Source of the DNA: Tetraselmis striata
Lineage: Eukaryota; Chlorophyta; Chlorodendrophyceae; Chlorodendrales; Chlorodendraceae
Direction of reading: 5' to 3'
Length of the DNA stretch: 64,000 nucleotides
Assembly (NCBI GenBank): GCA_006384855.1
Contig: VCJN01001028.1
Span: forward strand, 1-64,000
A model generated the notes under the pieces. That model was not told the DNA's origin. It made no database searches and worked only from the letters and a program-made list of their open reading frames with translations. The translations under genes and the position numbers were made by a program. Within the stretch, counting starts at the first letter, position 1. Every line of letters begins with the position of its first letter. This document shows positions 53,807 to 64,000 of the stretch, piece after piece.

Positions 53807-56482
53807 CTACATGAGGAAAGCAGTGACACCGGCAGCCAGAAGCAGGCCGCTCAGGATGCGCACACCGGCTGCAGACGAGTCGTCGCCAGGAGTGTTGCTT
53901 GCGCCAGCGCCATCGCACACACCCTATGCAACACAAAACCGCGTCAGCGCTCAAAACATTAAAACTCTCAGCTGTCAACAATCATGTTCCTGATGTACTG
54001 TTTGTATTTCTCACCTCAGTGTCCTCCAGCACACCAATATCGCCAGTGGAGAGCCCCATAGCCTCAGGGATGCAGGCTACAGCCTCACAGTAGTAGGTCT
54101 TGCTCGCGTTGGGCTGTTTGCTGAAGTTGTACAGCTCGTCCATGGTGGCGTCGCATTCAGCATTGGCCTCTGCTACCATGGGGGCGATGATACGGTAGAA
54201 GGCCTGGCCCTCAGCACGGTGGTCCGCAGTGGACAGCCCCTCCTCGAAGTCCACGTCCAGCAGGCGGGCATAGCGGATAGAGGCCTGGGTGTAGATAATC
54301 TTGACAGCCTTCAGGATTTGTTCGTAATTTTCGGACGAAGGGTTGGCACAGGCGGACACCACGGCGCTATTGACGCGGGCTACTCCATTGGCAGTAGTGC
54401 CGAAGTTGTCGGCACGCTTCTCGGCACGCTCGTAAGGGGAGGAGGCCAAGTGGGGCTGGCCGATGTAGAGCGCGCACGCCTTGTCCCATGATGCGCGGTC
54501 TCCGGAGCGGCCCGCATAGGCGAGCGAGAGCAGGGCCTGGACAGGGATGGCATCCATCACAGTCTTCTCCACCATCTCAGCAATCTCAGCGTTTTCGCTG
54601 GCAGTAAAGGCCTCATCAATGAGGTACTGGTCGTTGAAGTCCGCTGACCCATGGAAGGACCTCGCCTGGTTGAAGACTGGGCCGGAAAGGCCCTCACCAC
54701 GCCCATAGGTCTGCGTTCGGTAACAAAACACATAAGTTAGAAGAAGCTTTGTCACTTTTCCTTTGCTAACAGGCAATGCCTAAGCAAGATTGAAGGTAAA
54801 CTAAACATACCCGAAGAAGTCCTGAATTTATGTACGCATTCTCGGCAGCACTGAAGTCACCATTGGAGATGAGGTTCTTGATGGAGTTCACAGTGGTCGA
54901 AACCTGCAGCTGGTCATACACACCCTGCTGGGGGCTGAAGTTGCCAGCAGGGGTGTTGATGGCTGCACATTGATAGGCACACAAGGGACGTCAGCATTAT
55001 CATGCTCTGTTCAATTGGACATGGGAACTTGTAGACCTGAGGAAGGCGTTGTCAGGTGACAAAGGGCACTCACTGGCCGTGCCCTCGCACACGCCCTCAG
55101 TGTCCTCCAGGGTTCCAAGCTGGTCGTCACTGATGTCTAGAGCGGCGGGGATGCAATCAACCGCTGCGCAGTAGTACATCTTGCCAGGCATGGGGGTCTT
55201 GTCAAAGTTGTACCTGGAAGGAGCACGCAACAGTCAGCCGTGTTCCGAGCACGAGCCAGCAGGGAAGGCTGGCCACTTGTGCACTGTCAGGAGCGCTACT
55301 AAGGAGATAGAGGTGCTTGGCGCCCAGGCGGTACTCACAGCTGGTCCATGGTGTCATGGCAGACAGAGTCCGCCGACTTGACCATGGGCGCAATGATGCG
55401 GTAGAAGGCCTGGCCCTCCGCGCGGTGGTCCACAGTTGAGAGGTCCTCCATGTAGTCTACGTCAAGAAGGCGCGCATAGCGGATGGCTGCCTGGGCATAG
55501 ATGACTTGGATGTTCTTCAGAATCGTGTTGTAGCTGGCAACAGATGGGCCACTGTTGCAGGCAGACAGGATGTTGCTGTTGGCTGTGGCCACATTGTTGG
55601 TCATGGTGCCGTAATTAGCAGCACGCTTCTCTGCGCGGGCATAAGGGGACGCCTCGCTGATGGGCCCGGGCACAAGGGCAGCCAGCTTGTCAGCAACGAA
55701 AGTGAGCACATATCACTGGTATCTGACCCGGGAATCTGAACGGGGCAGGGGCAGGAGGGGGGGGGGGGGGGGGGGGGAGGTGAGGGGGGAACTCACGTGT
55801 TTCCAATATAGAGCGCGCAGGCCCGGTCCCACTGGGCTTGGTCCCCTTGCCTGGCGGCGTAGGCCAAGGACAGAATCGCCTGAACGGGGATGGCATCCAT
55901 CACGGTCTTCTGCACCATCTCCAGCTTGGCAGGCGCCTCCGTCTGTGTGAATGCCTATCAAAAGAGTGGCATCGTCGCCAGTCAGGTGAGGCCTTGAAGC
56001 GTGTATGAGCTGGTGGATGAAGTATGCGACGAGGTAAAGGGGATTCACCTCGTTGAGCAGGTAGTCTTGGTTGAAGTTCGCGGAGCCGCCGAAGAAGGCC
56101 TTGGCCTCGTCAAAGACGGGGCCTGAGAGGTTGTTACCCTGACCATATTCCTGTGACGAAGTGGAACGACAAAGGGAATGTGGTATTTGGTAAATCAGGA
56201 CGGCGCCATTGGGCCGACACGAGTAGGCGGTGCCTCCGAGGGCCACACGTAGCGCACCTGAAGCAAGCCGCTGCTCTGGTAGGTGCTCTGCGCGCCCGCG
56301 AATTCGTTGTTCGCCAGCTGCGCGTTGATTTCGGCGACCGTGTCGGAGACAAGTAGCTGGGGGTCCACGCTGACGGTCGGCTGAAAGGTGCCGGCGGGTG
56401 AAGTGATCGCCTGCTGCGCCTGGGACAGCGACGCCAGGGCTAGAAGAGCCGCCACGGCTAGGAGGGCGGTGGGACGATTCAT
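53807..56482 (-). CDS. Two-domain secreted FEA1/H43-like protein, complete (635 aa, 8 exons)
   Basis: Exons: 56482-56258, 56150-56049, 55954-55797, 55656-55339, 55213-55074, 54962-54811, 54710-54015, 53923-53807; all splice sites and phases agree. A signal peptide (hydrophobic to about residue 21, ending SQAQ) is followed by two homologous domains (about 23-312 and 315-600). Each has YG-G--LSGPVF, KTVMDAIPVQA-LSLAYA, SPY-RAEKRA-N-G, I-Y-QA-IRYARLLDVD and HRAEGQAFYRIIAPMV, then a Cys pair (YYCAAVDCIP, YYCEAVACIP). The C-terminus has GDDSSAAG then a short hydrophobic tail ending FLM, as in GPI-anchored proteins. This pattern resembles the algal FEA1/H43/HCR1 family induced by low iron or high CO2 and located in the periplasm; the family name is from memory of its motifs. 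Iron-related function is inference. Confidence 0.75.
55757..55778. repeat. G tract in FEA-like intron 3
   Basis: A run of about 20 G (C on the sense strand) lies just downstream of the exon 3 donor. It is absent from copy 1 at the equivalent place. Confidence 0.85.
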
Positions 56483-56960
56483 GTTGCGGTTCCTGTATTA
56501 TCTGGGAAAGGGAACACCGTGATCGCGCCGTGGCTACAGCTAATTTTGTGGCCACAATGCTCTGAAGGGGGTACTGCCATATATGCTCGGGAGGGCACCC
56601 AGACTACAGGTACGGGTAGCTGGTACCGTCCGACTTGATGGTGGCGGCGGCGGATGATGGCGGCGACCATCTCACGACGTCCGCCGACAAGTTCCGTCGT
56701 GGTGTCTCCGGCGCACGCCCAGCACGCGCTGCGCGGCACGTTCCGTGCGCGTGGCGGGTTTGTTACACTGGAAAGAGCTGAGTTAAGAAAAAGTACTACA
56801 GGCGGCAGGAACGGGAAAGCAGGCACGCTCCGTGCACACGCCGCCCTGCTGAGTTGGCGCGCTGGCGTGACACGTGATGCATGGGGTTGGTTACTAGCTA
56901 GGGTTTAGTCGCCAGAGCACGGAGGAGAGATAGCGCTAGACGACAGATAGAGATATACTT
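56483..56960. other. Upstream region of FEA-like copy 2
   Basis: Probable promoter and 5' UTR. No TATA box or known iron-response element could be assigned with confidence. Confidence 0.4.
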
Positions 56961-57000
56961 TTTGGTTACAGATAGAGATCAAGTCCTTATCGATATTGAC

Positions 57001-57195
57001 CTTTTTGGTTACAGGGAGAGCGTCCGGAGAATGCACGCAAAGTACTGGGGGAGGAAAAAGCCTACATTTAAGCAGAACCCTCTTAAATGTAGGCTATCGA
57101 TATTCATGACTTTCATGGAGGCTTTTTCCTCCCCCAGTACTTTCCGTGCATTCTCTTGACGCTCTCCCTGGCCTGTATAAATAACCAAAAAGATA
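57001..57195. repeat. Foldback (inverted repeat) element
   Basis: Left arm 57003-57072 pairs with right arm 57082-57191. Shared text includes AGTACTGGGGGAGGAAAAAGCC and its complement, and GGGAGAGCGTC with GACGCTCTCCC. A 12-base perfect stem (CCTACATTTAAG) sits at the centre. The right arm carries about 30 extra bases. Looks like a MITE or a recent palindromic rearrangement. Confidence 0.85.
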
Positions 57196-57283
57196 AATAT
57201 TCATGACTGCGGACATCGGTGCGCGCGTACGAAAAGGTTGATGGCACGAACGACGCCCGCGCGCGCCCAGCAATCATTTGTTT

Positions 57284-57560
57284 TCCCGCCCCCAGGACTG
57301 GCACCAGTGAAACCCTTGCAGCGTCTCTACCACGGCCGTTTAGGCGCAGCAATCCAGTTACGGAAAGCCCTGGGTAGGCGACGCTCTGTTATAGTCATCA
57401 AGCAATTTGCCGAAGCATTTCGCAAGACTAATTGAAGGCTAGTGACGGAACCTTGCAGCGTCTCTACGATGACGGCCGTTGATGCAGCCATCCAGGTTGT
57501 AAATAAGGAAGGCCCTGGGTAGGCGACGCTCCGTTATGGTCATCAAGCAGATTGCCGAAG
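57284..57560. repeat. Imperfect ~160-bp tandem duplication
   Basis: CCTTGCAGCGTCTCTAC ... GGCCCTGGGTAGGCGACGCTC ... TCATCAAGCA-TTGCCGAAGCATT occurs twice, at about 57314-57425 and 57452-57566. Confidence 0.75.
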
Positions 57561-57639
57561 CATTCTGCAATTGGAGCAATCATATCCGGAAAACACTCGC
57601 GCGCGGTCGTACCAGTAATCCTTTGTACTGTTGCTGCTG

Positions 57640-57862
57640 GTTTCAAAGTTGAGTCTGGTTTTGCCAAAAAGGTCGCGCAGGCTGTTTTACACGGTCAAGA
57701 GCCGAAATTGGCAGGATGGTTTAGCGAAAGCGTGGAGGGAAAACGGAGTCAGGGGGGGCGCTGCGTGGAACGCAGCGAAAACTGGAAGATGGCAGGCTCA
57801 GCTGTTCTGGCTGCTTTTATGTCTACTCGTGCTGCACCCAACAAGGGCGCAACAACAGTTAC
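57640..57862 (-). mobile_element. Terminal fragment of the YR element
   Basis: Reverse complement of about 24545-24760: the 18-base repeat is at 57649-57666, followed by the CTGCGTGGAACGCAG hairpin and the GCACCCAACAAGGGCGC text. No coding part. Confidence 0.85.
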
Positions 57863-58501
57863 TACACCCCTCCACATAAGTTTGGGGTCCTTTTTTGGCT
57901 GAATATGAAATGAAAAATACTAGGGTATCTAAACGTAGGGCTTTAGGGCTGGAACCCGGGAATGTTTTAGGTTGTTATAAAACCTTTTTTCTTGATAGGG
58001 TCTGAATTATAACCTATTACCCTAAGAATAGGGTATTGCGATCTGGCGCGGGGCTCAAAGGGCATGACGCAGTGATGCACAACAATACATGTTATTGGCA
58101 CATATATGATGGCCCACATGCATAGAGCATTGTATGGTGCAATGCCCGTAGATGTGTGAGGAAACATAGTAGCTCGCGGGTTGGGTGGGTTTGGGTGGGC
58201 ATAGTCACGTAAGGCAGAGTGGGCACACGTGCGTGTGACGATGCTAGGACCAGTGCAGTTCTGCCCACTGCAAGCGACACCCCCTTGACTTCAAACGCTT
58301 ATAGCGGCTCAGGGAGTGCTCCAAAAATTCTAAAAAAATGCGCAACAAAATCCTTGCGTCAAACGCGAGAGGTGAATTTCGATTTTTGAGCACCTAATTT
58401 GCACGTTTTGACCACTTTCTAGCGATGAACATAAAATACATCAATCACGGCATCATTTCGCAACACTCAGCCTCAACATGGGGGCGTAGCTTTGCGCTAT
58501 G
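57863..58501. other. No gene recognised
   Basis: Mixed, partly AT-rich DNA between the YR fragment and CACTA-like copy 2. Confidence 0.5.
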
Positions 58502-59073
58502 CACTGTGAGATTCAGATGTGACGTAAATGTGCCCTACTGGTGACGAACGACGACATACGGGGACGATACGGGACGGACGAGGGACGTGGATTTCATACC
58601 CAGTAGCGACGACTATCGCGCGCGACCTGTAAAGTACTATATGAATTTCTCGTTTCCATAATTTCATCAAATTGATATGCGCACGCGGGCTCGCGTGTCG
58701 CCCGCCGACGCGGAGTACCCGGGCTAAGTACAGGCGGCTGCAAGTACTCGCTGCACATCGCTGCACATCGCCGCGGTGTGCCGCGATGTGCGGCACGACG
58801 GGCGGAGGTGTGGGCGGATGTAGGTGGTACGGTAGGTGGTAGGCGGTAGGTGGTGTTCGTAGGTGCGCGTTTTAATGCAGCCGCCCTAACTGCTGATGAT
58901 TGTGTAACGCCCCAGCACGCGCATGAAGTACGGGGTCGCCTCACGGTCACCGCCGCTCACCGTTGAATCAAGCGCGGACAGCCGCGCACTCGCATCTGTG
59001 TTGCCTGCCGGTGGTGGGTTACATCCACCCCAACTCTCACCCCCCCCCCCGCCCCCCGCGCGCGGCAGCAGGC

Positions 59074-59490
59074 ATGCCGGCAAAGGGATGGATAGCGAGT
59101 GTGTCGAAGGATGGCGTGTACACATGCAAGCACTGCCACGGCATCGTGACGGGTAGTAGTGAAAGGACGGCGCGAGAGCGGCACTTCCGGAAATACCCGA
59201 ACTGTAGCCACTCGTTGAAGCGTGCGGCTAAGTTGCGCCGCAAGGCCGCCTTATCACAAGCAGCACCAGCAGGGGCGGCAGCAGCAGCAGCAGCAACAGC
59301 AGCAACAAGCGCGGCAGCAGGAGTAGCTGCAGCCGTCGGAAACGGCCCGCGGGCGCCGGTCTCGGACGACGGCGGCTCGAAGGTGGACGATGTGATGGGC
59401 GTGGGGGAGGACCCCGTTGGCGAAGACGGTATGGACATCGACGCGCCTGCGTGGCCGCCGGCGGGCGTCGAGCCCGCGATGAGGGCGTGA
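59074..59490 (+). CDS. Zinc-finger exon/ORF in CACTA-like copy 2
   Basis: Counterpart of 27102-27518 with a few substitutions (an Ala to Pro change in the Ala-rich run, an Ala to Arg change near VGNGP). The Cys/His positions are unchanged. Confidence 0.5.
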   Translation: MPAKGWIASVSKDGVYTCKHCHGIVTGSSERTARERHFRKYPNCSHSLKRAAKLRRKAALSQAAPAGAAAAAAATAATSAAAGVAAAVGNGPRAPVSDDGGSKVDDVMGVGEDPVGEDGMDIDAPAWPPAGVEPAMRA

Positions 59491-60548
59491 TATGGAAAGG
59501 CGATCCCGGCGACTTCTACATGAAGGTCATCGCCAAGAAGTTCCGGGGAGTATGGCACTACGGCGTGATAACCGGCGTCGTTACCGAGTGGGTGTTGGAG
59601 GACTACGGCGGGGCGACCCAGTGGCGCGCTGTTTTCGAGGACGGTGACATTGTGGACCTTCTGCGTTCAGAGGTGAGTGGGCCCGGCCTGCGTGCTGGTG
59701 GCACCACTCAACTGCGGTTGTATGGAATCACACGCACCCGCCCGGTCGGCGTGGCAGGTTGTGGAGGCTATGGCGGCTGCCCAGGAGCACCCCCCTGTGG
59801 ATGCGGACGGGGATGCTCGCTTGGTAACCGTCCATCAAGGCGATGACTTGTCCAGTGAATCACGCACCTTGCCCGGCGTGCGTTCAACACAACCCGGCTG
59901 GCGGAGGCCAAGCAGAACACTGGCTGCCATGGCGTGTGCCATGTGCATGTGGTCCTGGGCTATGTCAGCATGATCAACCTCTTCCCCCTCGCGCCGTTCC
60001 ACCTGTTTTTTTTTGGCTTGGGAAGGGACTTATGGAGGAAATTTGTCACCGTGCAGGGCCACATTGGATTCCGAGCTATGAAGCAGGAAGACCGGCGCCA
60101 AGCTTTAGTCCCGATACCCAGCAACTTTGAACGCGGGTTGCGCCCTTCGTTTGCAGTGTCCAAGAATCGAAAGGTAACCCCCCCCCCACCCCCCCCGGGC
60201 GTGGGCGTGGGCGTGGGCGTGGGCGTGACGGCATTCCCCTCCATGACTGCAGGGTCAGGCAAGGTGACGGTGCAGTCCGGCTGGGTCATGGAGGACTGCT
60301 TGCACCACATGGAAACGTTTTCCATTCTTAACGCCGGTCCGCTGCTCGAGGAGGCCCGGGTGAAGGCGATCATGACCGAGAAGGAGCTTCGCGTCCCTAG
60401 GCGGTGCTTGGGCACATGTACAAGCGCATGCAAGGAGCTGCGTGGTTCGTCACGCGGTGGGGGTTGCAGAATGTGGTGACGGAGGAGGACGGCCCCGAGC
60501 GCAAGGCGCAGGTGGACGCGCTCACTAGGGAGGGGAGGACTCGATACC
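59491..60548 (+). CDS. Tudor-like and transposase-like blocks in CACTA-like copy 2
   Basis: Same blocks as 27519-28533: FRGVWHYGVITGV ... FEDGD (to 59673, GTGAGT donor), the LAPFHLFFFGLGRDLW block (about 60000-60050) and WVMEDCLHHMETFS (about 60283-60330). The extra ~60 bases at 60090-60165 keep the frame open here (PSNFERGLRPSFAVSKN), so this copy is closer to the ancestral exon. Confidence 0.4.
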
Positions 60549-61340
60549 CGCGCGGCGCCAAGGCGCGGCGGCCGGGGCAGCGCGGCGCCAAGGCGCGGCG
60601 GCCGGGGCAGCGCGGCGCCAAGGCGCGGCGGCCGGGGCAGCGCGGCGCCAAGGCGCGGCGGCCGGGGCAGCGCAGCGCCAAGGCGCGGCGGCCGGGGCAG
60701 CGCGGCGCCAAGGCGCGGCGGCCGGGGCAGCGCGGCGCCAAGACAGCGGCGGCCGGGGCAGCGCGGCGCCAAGACAGCGGCGGCCGGGGCAGCGCGGCGC
60801 CAAGACAGCGGCGGCCGGGGCAGCGCGGCGCCAAGACAGCGGCGGCCGGGGCAGCGCGGCGCCAAGACAGCGCGGCCGGGGCAGCGCGGCGCCAAGGCGG
60901 CGGCCGGGCAGCGCGGCGCCAAGGCGCGGCGGCCGGGGCAGCGCGGCGCCAAGGCGCGGCGGCCGGGGCAGCGCGGCGCCAAGGCGCGGCGGCCGGGGCA
61001 GCGCGGCGCCAAGGCGCGGCGGCCGGGGCAGCGCGGCGCCAAGGCGCGGCGGCCGGGGCAGCGCGGCGCCAAGGCGCGACGGCCGGGGCAGCGCGGCGCC
61101 AAGGCGCGACGGCCGGGGCAGCGCGGCGCCAAGGCGCGGCGGCCGGGGCAGCGCGGCGCCAAGGCGCGGCGGCCGGGGCAGCGCGGCGCCAAGGCGCGGC
61201 GGCCGGGGCAGCGCGGCGCCAAGGCGCGGCGGCCGGGGCAGCGCGGCGCCAAGGCGCGGCGGCCGGGGCAGCGCGGCGCCAAGGCGCGGCGGCCGGGGCA
61301 GCGCGGCGCCAAGGCGCGGCGGCCGGGGCAGCGCGGCTTT
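60549..61340. repeat. 30/31-bp GC minisatellite in CACTA-like copy 2
   Basis: About 26 units of the same repeat as 28531-29642, with a single block of 31-base units and two units containing GCGACGG. It ends GCGCGGCTTTAAGACAGC. Confidence 0.97.
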
Positions 61341-62299
61341 AAGACAGCGCATACAGCGGAATCGGCGGAAAGGGATGCATTACAAGCTGTGGACGGCAGC
61401 CGCTGAAAACTATGCGGTCATGCCGCAACAACCCCAGCACTGGCTTCTGGATACCTCTGATCTGGCTGACGGCGGCGGGCTGCGGGATGCAGGGCCGCAT
61501 GACTGAGGTGGCGGTGCTGGTGAGCCCGCAGAGTCTGCATGCGGCGGAGGCGGCGCAGCCGCATAGGCACTAGACAATGCTCTGAAGCGAGCCCCAATTG
61601 TCTGCCCAGCGCCTGCCCCAATGTAACGCACCAGCTTGGCAGCAATTGGCAGCTCTTTTGCCCCCCCCCTCCACCCCACAGACACACTACCAATACCAGT
61701 TTCTCATCCCGGCGGGCAGTTGATGCGTATACCCAGGCTTGTGCGTACGCAGTGCGGGGGGGGGGGGGGGGGGGGGGAATCACTATAGCTAAGCTAGTGA
61801 TGTGAGATATGAGTGCAGCAACAGATATTGTGCAAGATATAATACGATGGCATGCAAGCGGGTCCCCGCTCTTCCACAATCATTGGCCCTGCTCCCTCTT
61901 GCCCCGCCCCCGGTGCCCTTTAGCTGCTCTCAGCATCCCGAGTGGGATGGGCGGGGCAGCGGTTGCTACCGAGTGAGGCGTAGCATCGTTTGCAGTGGCA
62001 ACGCAGCCTTTCCGGTGTGACGCCGCCTGGATGTAACCCAGCAGTACGCGCAAAGTGCAAGTGCAAGCTGCTGATGGCGGGGATCCCGCGCGGGGGGGGG
62101 GGGGGGGGGGCGGCCGGGGCAGCGGCTGTGGGATAGGCGCGGCAGCGGTTGCTACAGAGTGAGGCGTCGCATTGTTTGCAGTAGCAACGCAGCCTTTCCG
62201 GTTGCATAGTGTGACGCAGCCTGGATGTAACCCAGCAGTACGCGCAAAGTGCAAGTGTTACACGTCCGTGTGCCCCACCCAATGACATTGCGCCCGACC

Positions 62300-63000
62300 T
62301 CACTGACGGCATGTCTCGCTCTCCTTCAGCTCCTGGGCCGTCCGCCGCCTCACCCTGCGCACCCTACCAGCCGCGCGTGCCTTCTCGGAAGCCTCACACA
62401 CGGCGGCGCGAGTCGCGTCGTGGAACGCGTCCCTGACATGGCGGAACTCCGCCCTCTTCGTGGCCGTGGTCGGGCAGGGGACTGCCCGCTGATGGGTCGC
62501 CATGCATGGGTACTCGGGGCCGCACAAAGCCGGAGTGCCGTCGCAGCAACACTCCCAGTCCGTCCGTTGGCCGCAGTCCACGCATGACGGGCGTCCGGCC
62601 AGGACACGCACATGATAGTGCATGTGGCCGCCTCCCGCCACTGCTCGTAGTGCTCCGGTCAACATGGCGACGAGCAAGTCGGCATGTCCCGCAGGTGGCT
62701 GCGGGGCGGGTGGCGCGAGCGCAGCCTCGCTCGCCTCGACAACCCCCTCAGCCCGATCAGTCGCCTCGACCACGGCCTCCTCTGCCTCCTGACGCGGCGC
62801 ACCAGGCGCATCATCGTCGCCTGGCAGGGCGTCCCCCCCGCAACGGCGCCGTCGGCGGTGGCCGACGCCGTCGTGGCGGGGTGTTGTGAGGAGGTGGCCC
62901 TAGACATAGGTGGGGCCGGCACCGCCATGTGTTGCTCCACATGCGGTGCGGTTCCTGACGCGACAGCTCCGTCGCACCAGTACCGGCGCCGGCACCCCAC
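62300..63000 (-). pseudogene. Cys-rich protein of CACTA-like copy 2, frameshifted
   Basis: Equivalent of 30592-31293. The C run at about 62832-62838 is one base shorter, so the N-terminal finger part (63000-62830) and the C-terminal Cys cluster (62773-62300) are in different frames. Confidence 0.5.
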
Positions 63001-64000
63001 GCACGCCTGCTGGGCTTACCACCAACCGGCATGTTTCCTTTGGGAGGCGGTTCATCCGCGTCGGAGGTGAGCGGCGGTGCCTGTGTGGGTGTGGATACTG
63101 CCCGGCCATTAGGGCTCCCGCCGCCTGTCGCTCCGCCGACCCACGCCGCGGCGTGTGCTGCGCCCCGCATAGTCGCCTCGAATATAATATACATGACGCG
63201 GGGACGGGGGGGGATTCGTGCGTTTCGTATGTCGGCGGAAAGGCGTGCGAAGCTGCGGCTGGCGAAGGTGGTGGAAGTAAGCGTGGCGGCGTCGGCGGCG
63301 TATTACCGTGCGTGCATGCGTGCGCAACCCCGCGGCAGCAAGCGCCGGACTCGGCGTGTGCCAGCGGCAGAGCTGCGAAGCCATGGACACGGTACGGGAT
63401 GCCAAGTCTGGCTAAGCAACTGCCGAGGCTGGCGGCTTAACCCCCATGTCCGGCGGTTGAGGGACGGAAAGTGCGTAGAAGTTGATCGGGAAAGCGGGCA
63501 TATAAGCCTGGCTGTGCTAGGTTCCTATTAAGTAATGACGGTTTGTGCTAAGTAATTCTTAGGGGTAGACCATGCAGCGCAGGTAGGGGGCGGTATAAAT
63601 GAGGCCGGGCACATATACTGCTCCACGAAACGACACTGTCGCACGTGTAGTTGAATAGACGCCCCCCCCCCCCCCCCCCCCCCGCCGGGTCGGCCCGCCG
63701 ACCCGCCACGGCATGTAATATTTGTCATGCATCGCTGGGGTATGTGTGAGTGGATGCCCCGCCGCCACATCCCCCCCCCACCCCCCCCCCCCCCCCCATT
63801 TACACTTGTGCACTCATAAAGTTTGGGCTGGTTTCGGAGCAATACATGTACGTATGTATGTATATACATACAATGGAACGTAGGACCTGCGCGGAAAGAG
63901 GGGGGGCTGGCGGAATGCGTTGGGGGTGCGTAGAGTAGCGTGTTGGTGAGATTCGGGGTGCATCGGACGCCGGATGCCCATCCACCCAGCGTAAAAGACG

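Larger units (their letters stand above)
58502..64000. mobile_element. CACTA-like DNA transposon, copy 2 (right end outside the window)
   Basis: Starts with the same CACTGTGAGATTCAG terminus in an unrelated, non-satellite flank (GCGCTATG). It is nearly identical to 26528-32285 up to the window end. Differences: it keeps about 60 bases near 60090-60165 that copy 1 lacks, has about 26 minisatellite units where copy 1 has 36, and shows small changes in C/G tract lengths. Confidence 0.85.

Noticed and set aside
58502..64000. Segmental duplication of 26.5-32.3 kb
   Set aside because: The similarity begins exactly at the CACTGTGAG terminus and the left flanks are unrelated, which fits two transposon insertions.

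Overview
The window is nuclear DNA of a eukaryotic green alga, most likely a chlorophycean. The reasons are GC-rich coding DNA split by many short introns, a gene family resembling the algal FEA1/H43 periplasmic iron-assimilation proteins, and a load of algal-type transposons, satellites and C/G homopolymer tracts. There is no sign of prokaryotic or organellar organisation. The exact genus cannot be told from the sequence.

Layout. 1-5.6 kb: no confident host gene. It holds a decayed, internally deleted copy (about 1.92-3.18 kb, minus strand) of the tyrosine-recombinase (YR) element found intact further right. 5.69-19.76 kb (minus): a complete P4-type ATPase (phospholipid flippase). I could place 28 exons whose phases all match, giving about 1256 residues with every catalytic motif. 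20-26.3 kb: a hexanucleotide satellite abutting a YR retroelement with a Gag-like ORF and a recombinase ORF in the same frame, separated by a single TGA-CGG codon pair. 26.53-34.70 kb: an 8.17-kb CACTA-like DNA transposon with perfect 22-bp terminal inverted repeats and a CAG target duplication. A second copy starts at 58.50 kb and runs off the window. 34.7-56.5 kb: a tandem duplication of a two-domain secreted FEA1-like gene. Copy 1 has lost exon 1, while copy 2 (53.81-56.48 kb) is complete at 635 residues.

The duplicated genes are separated by blocks of a ~67-bp GC-rich satellite. Three transposons sit inside that satellite: the CACTA-like element, a 3.46-kb element (40.93-44.39 kb), and a Ty1/copia element (44.98-51.70 kb) with GGGCA target duplications. 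The copia element is the most striking feature. Its long first ORF carries a complete-looking cytosine-5 DNA methyltransferase domain between the Gag zinc knuckle and the aspartic protease. The reverse transcriptase domain is missing, yet the LTRs are nearly identical.

Two host genes are therefore credible as functional: the flippase and FEA-like copy 2. Most of the rest is mobile DNA and its debris. Two observations stand out as possibly undescribed: the methyltransferase-bearing copia element, and a Gag-UGA-recombinase arrangement that looks like programmed readthrough and is preserved in two diverged copies.
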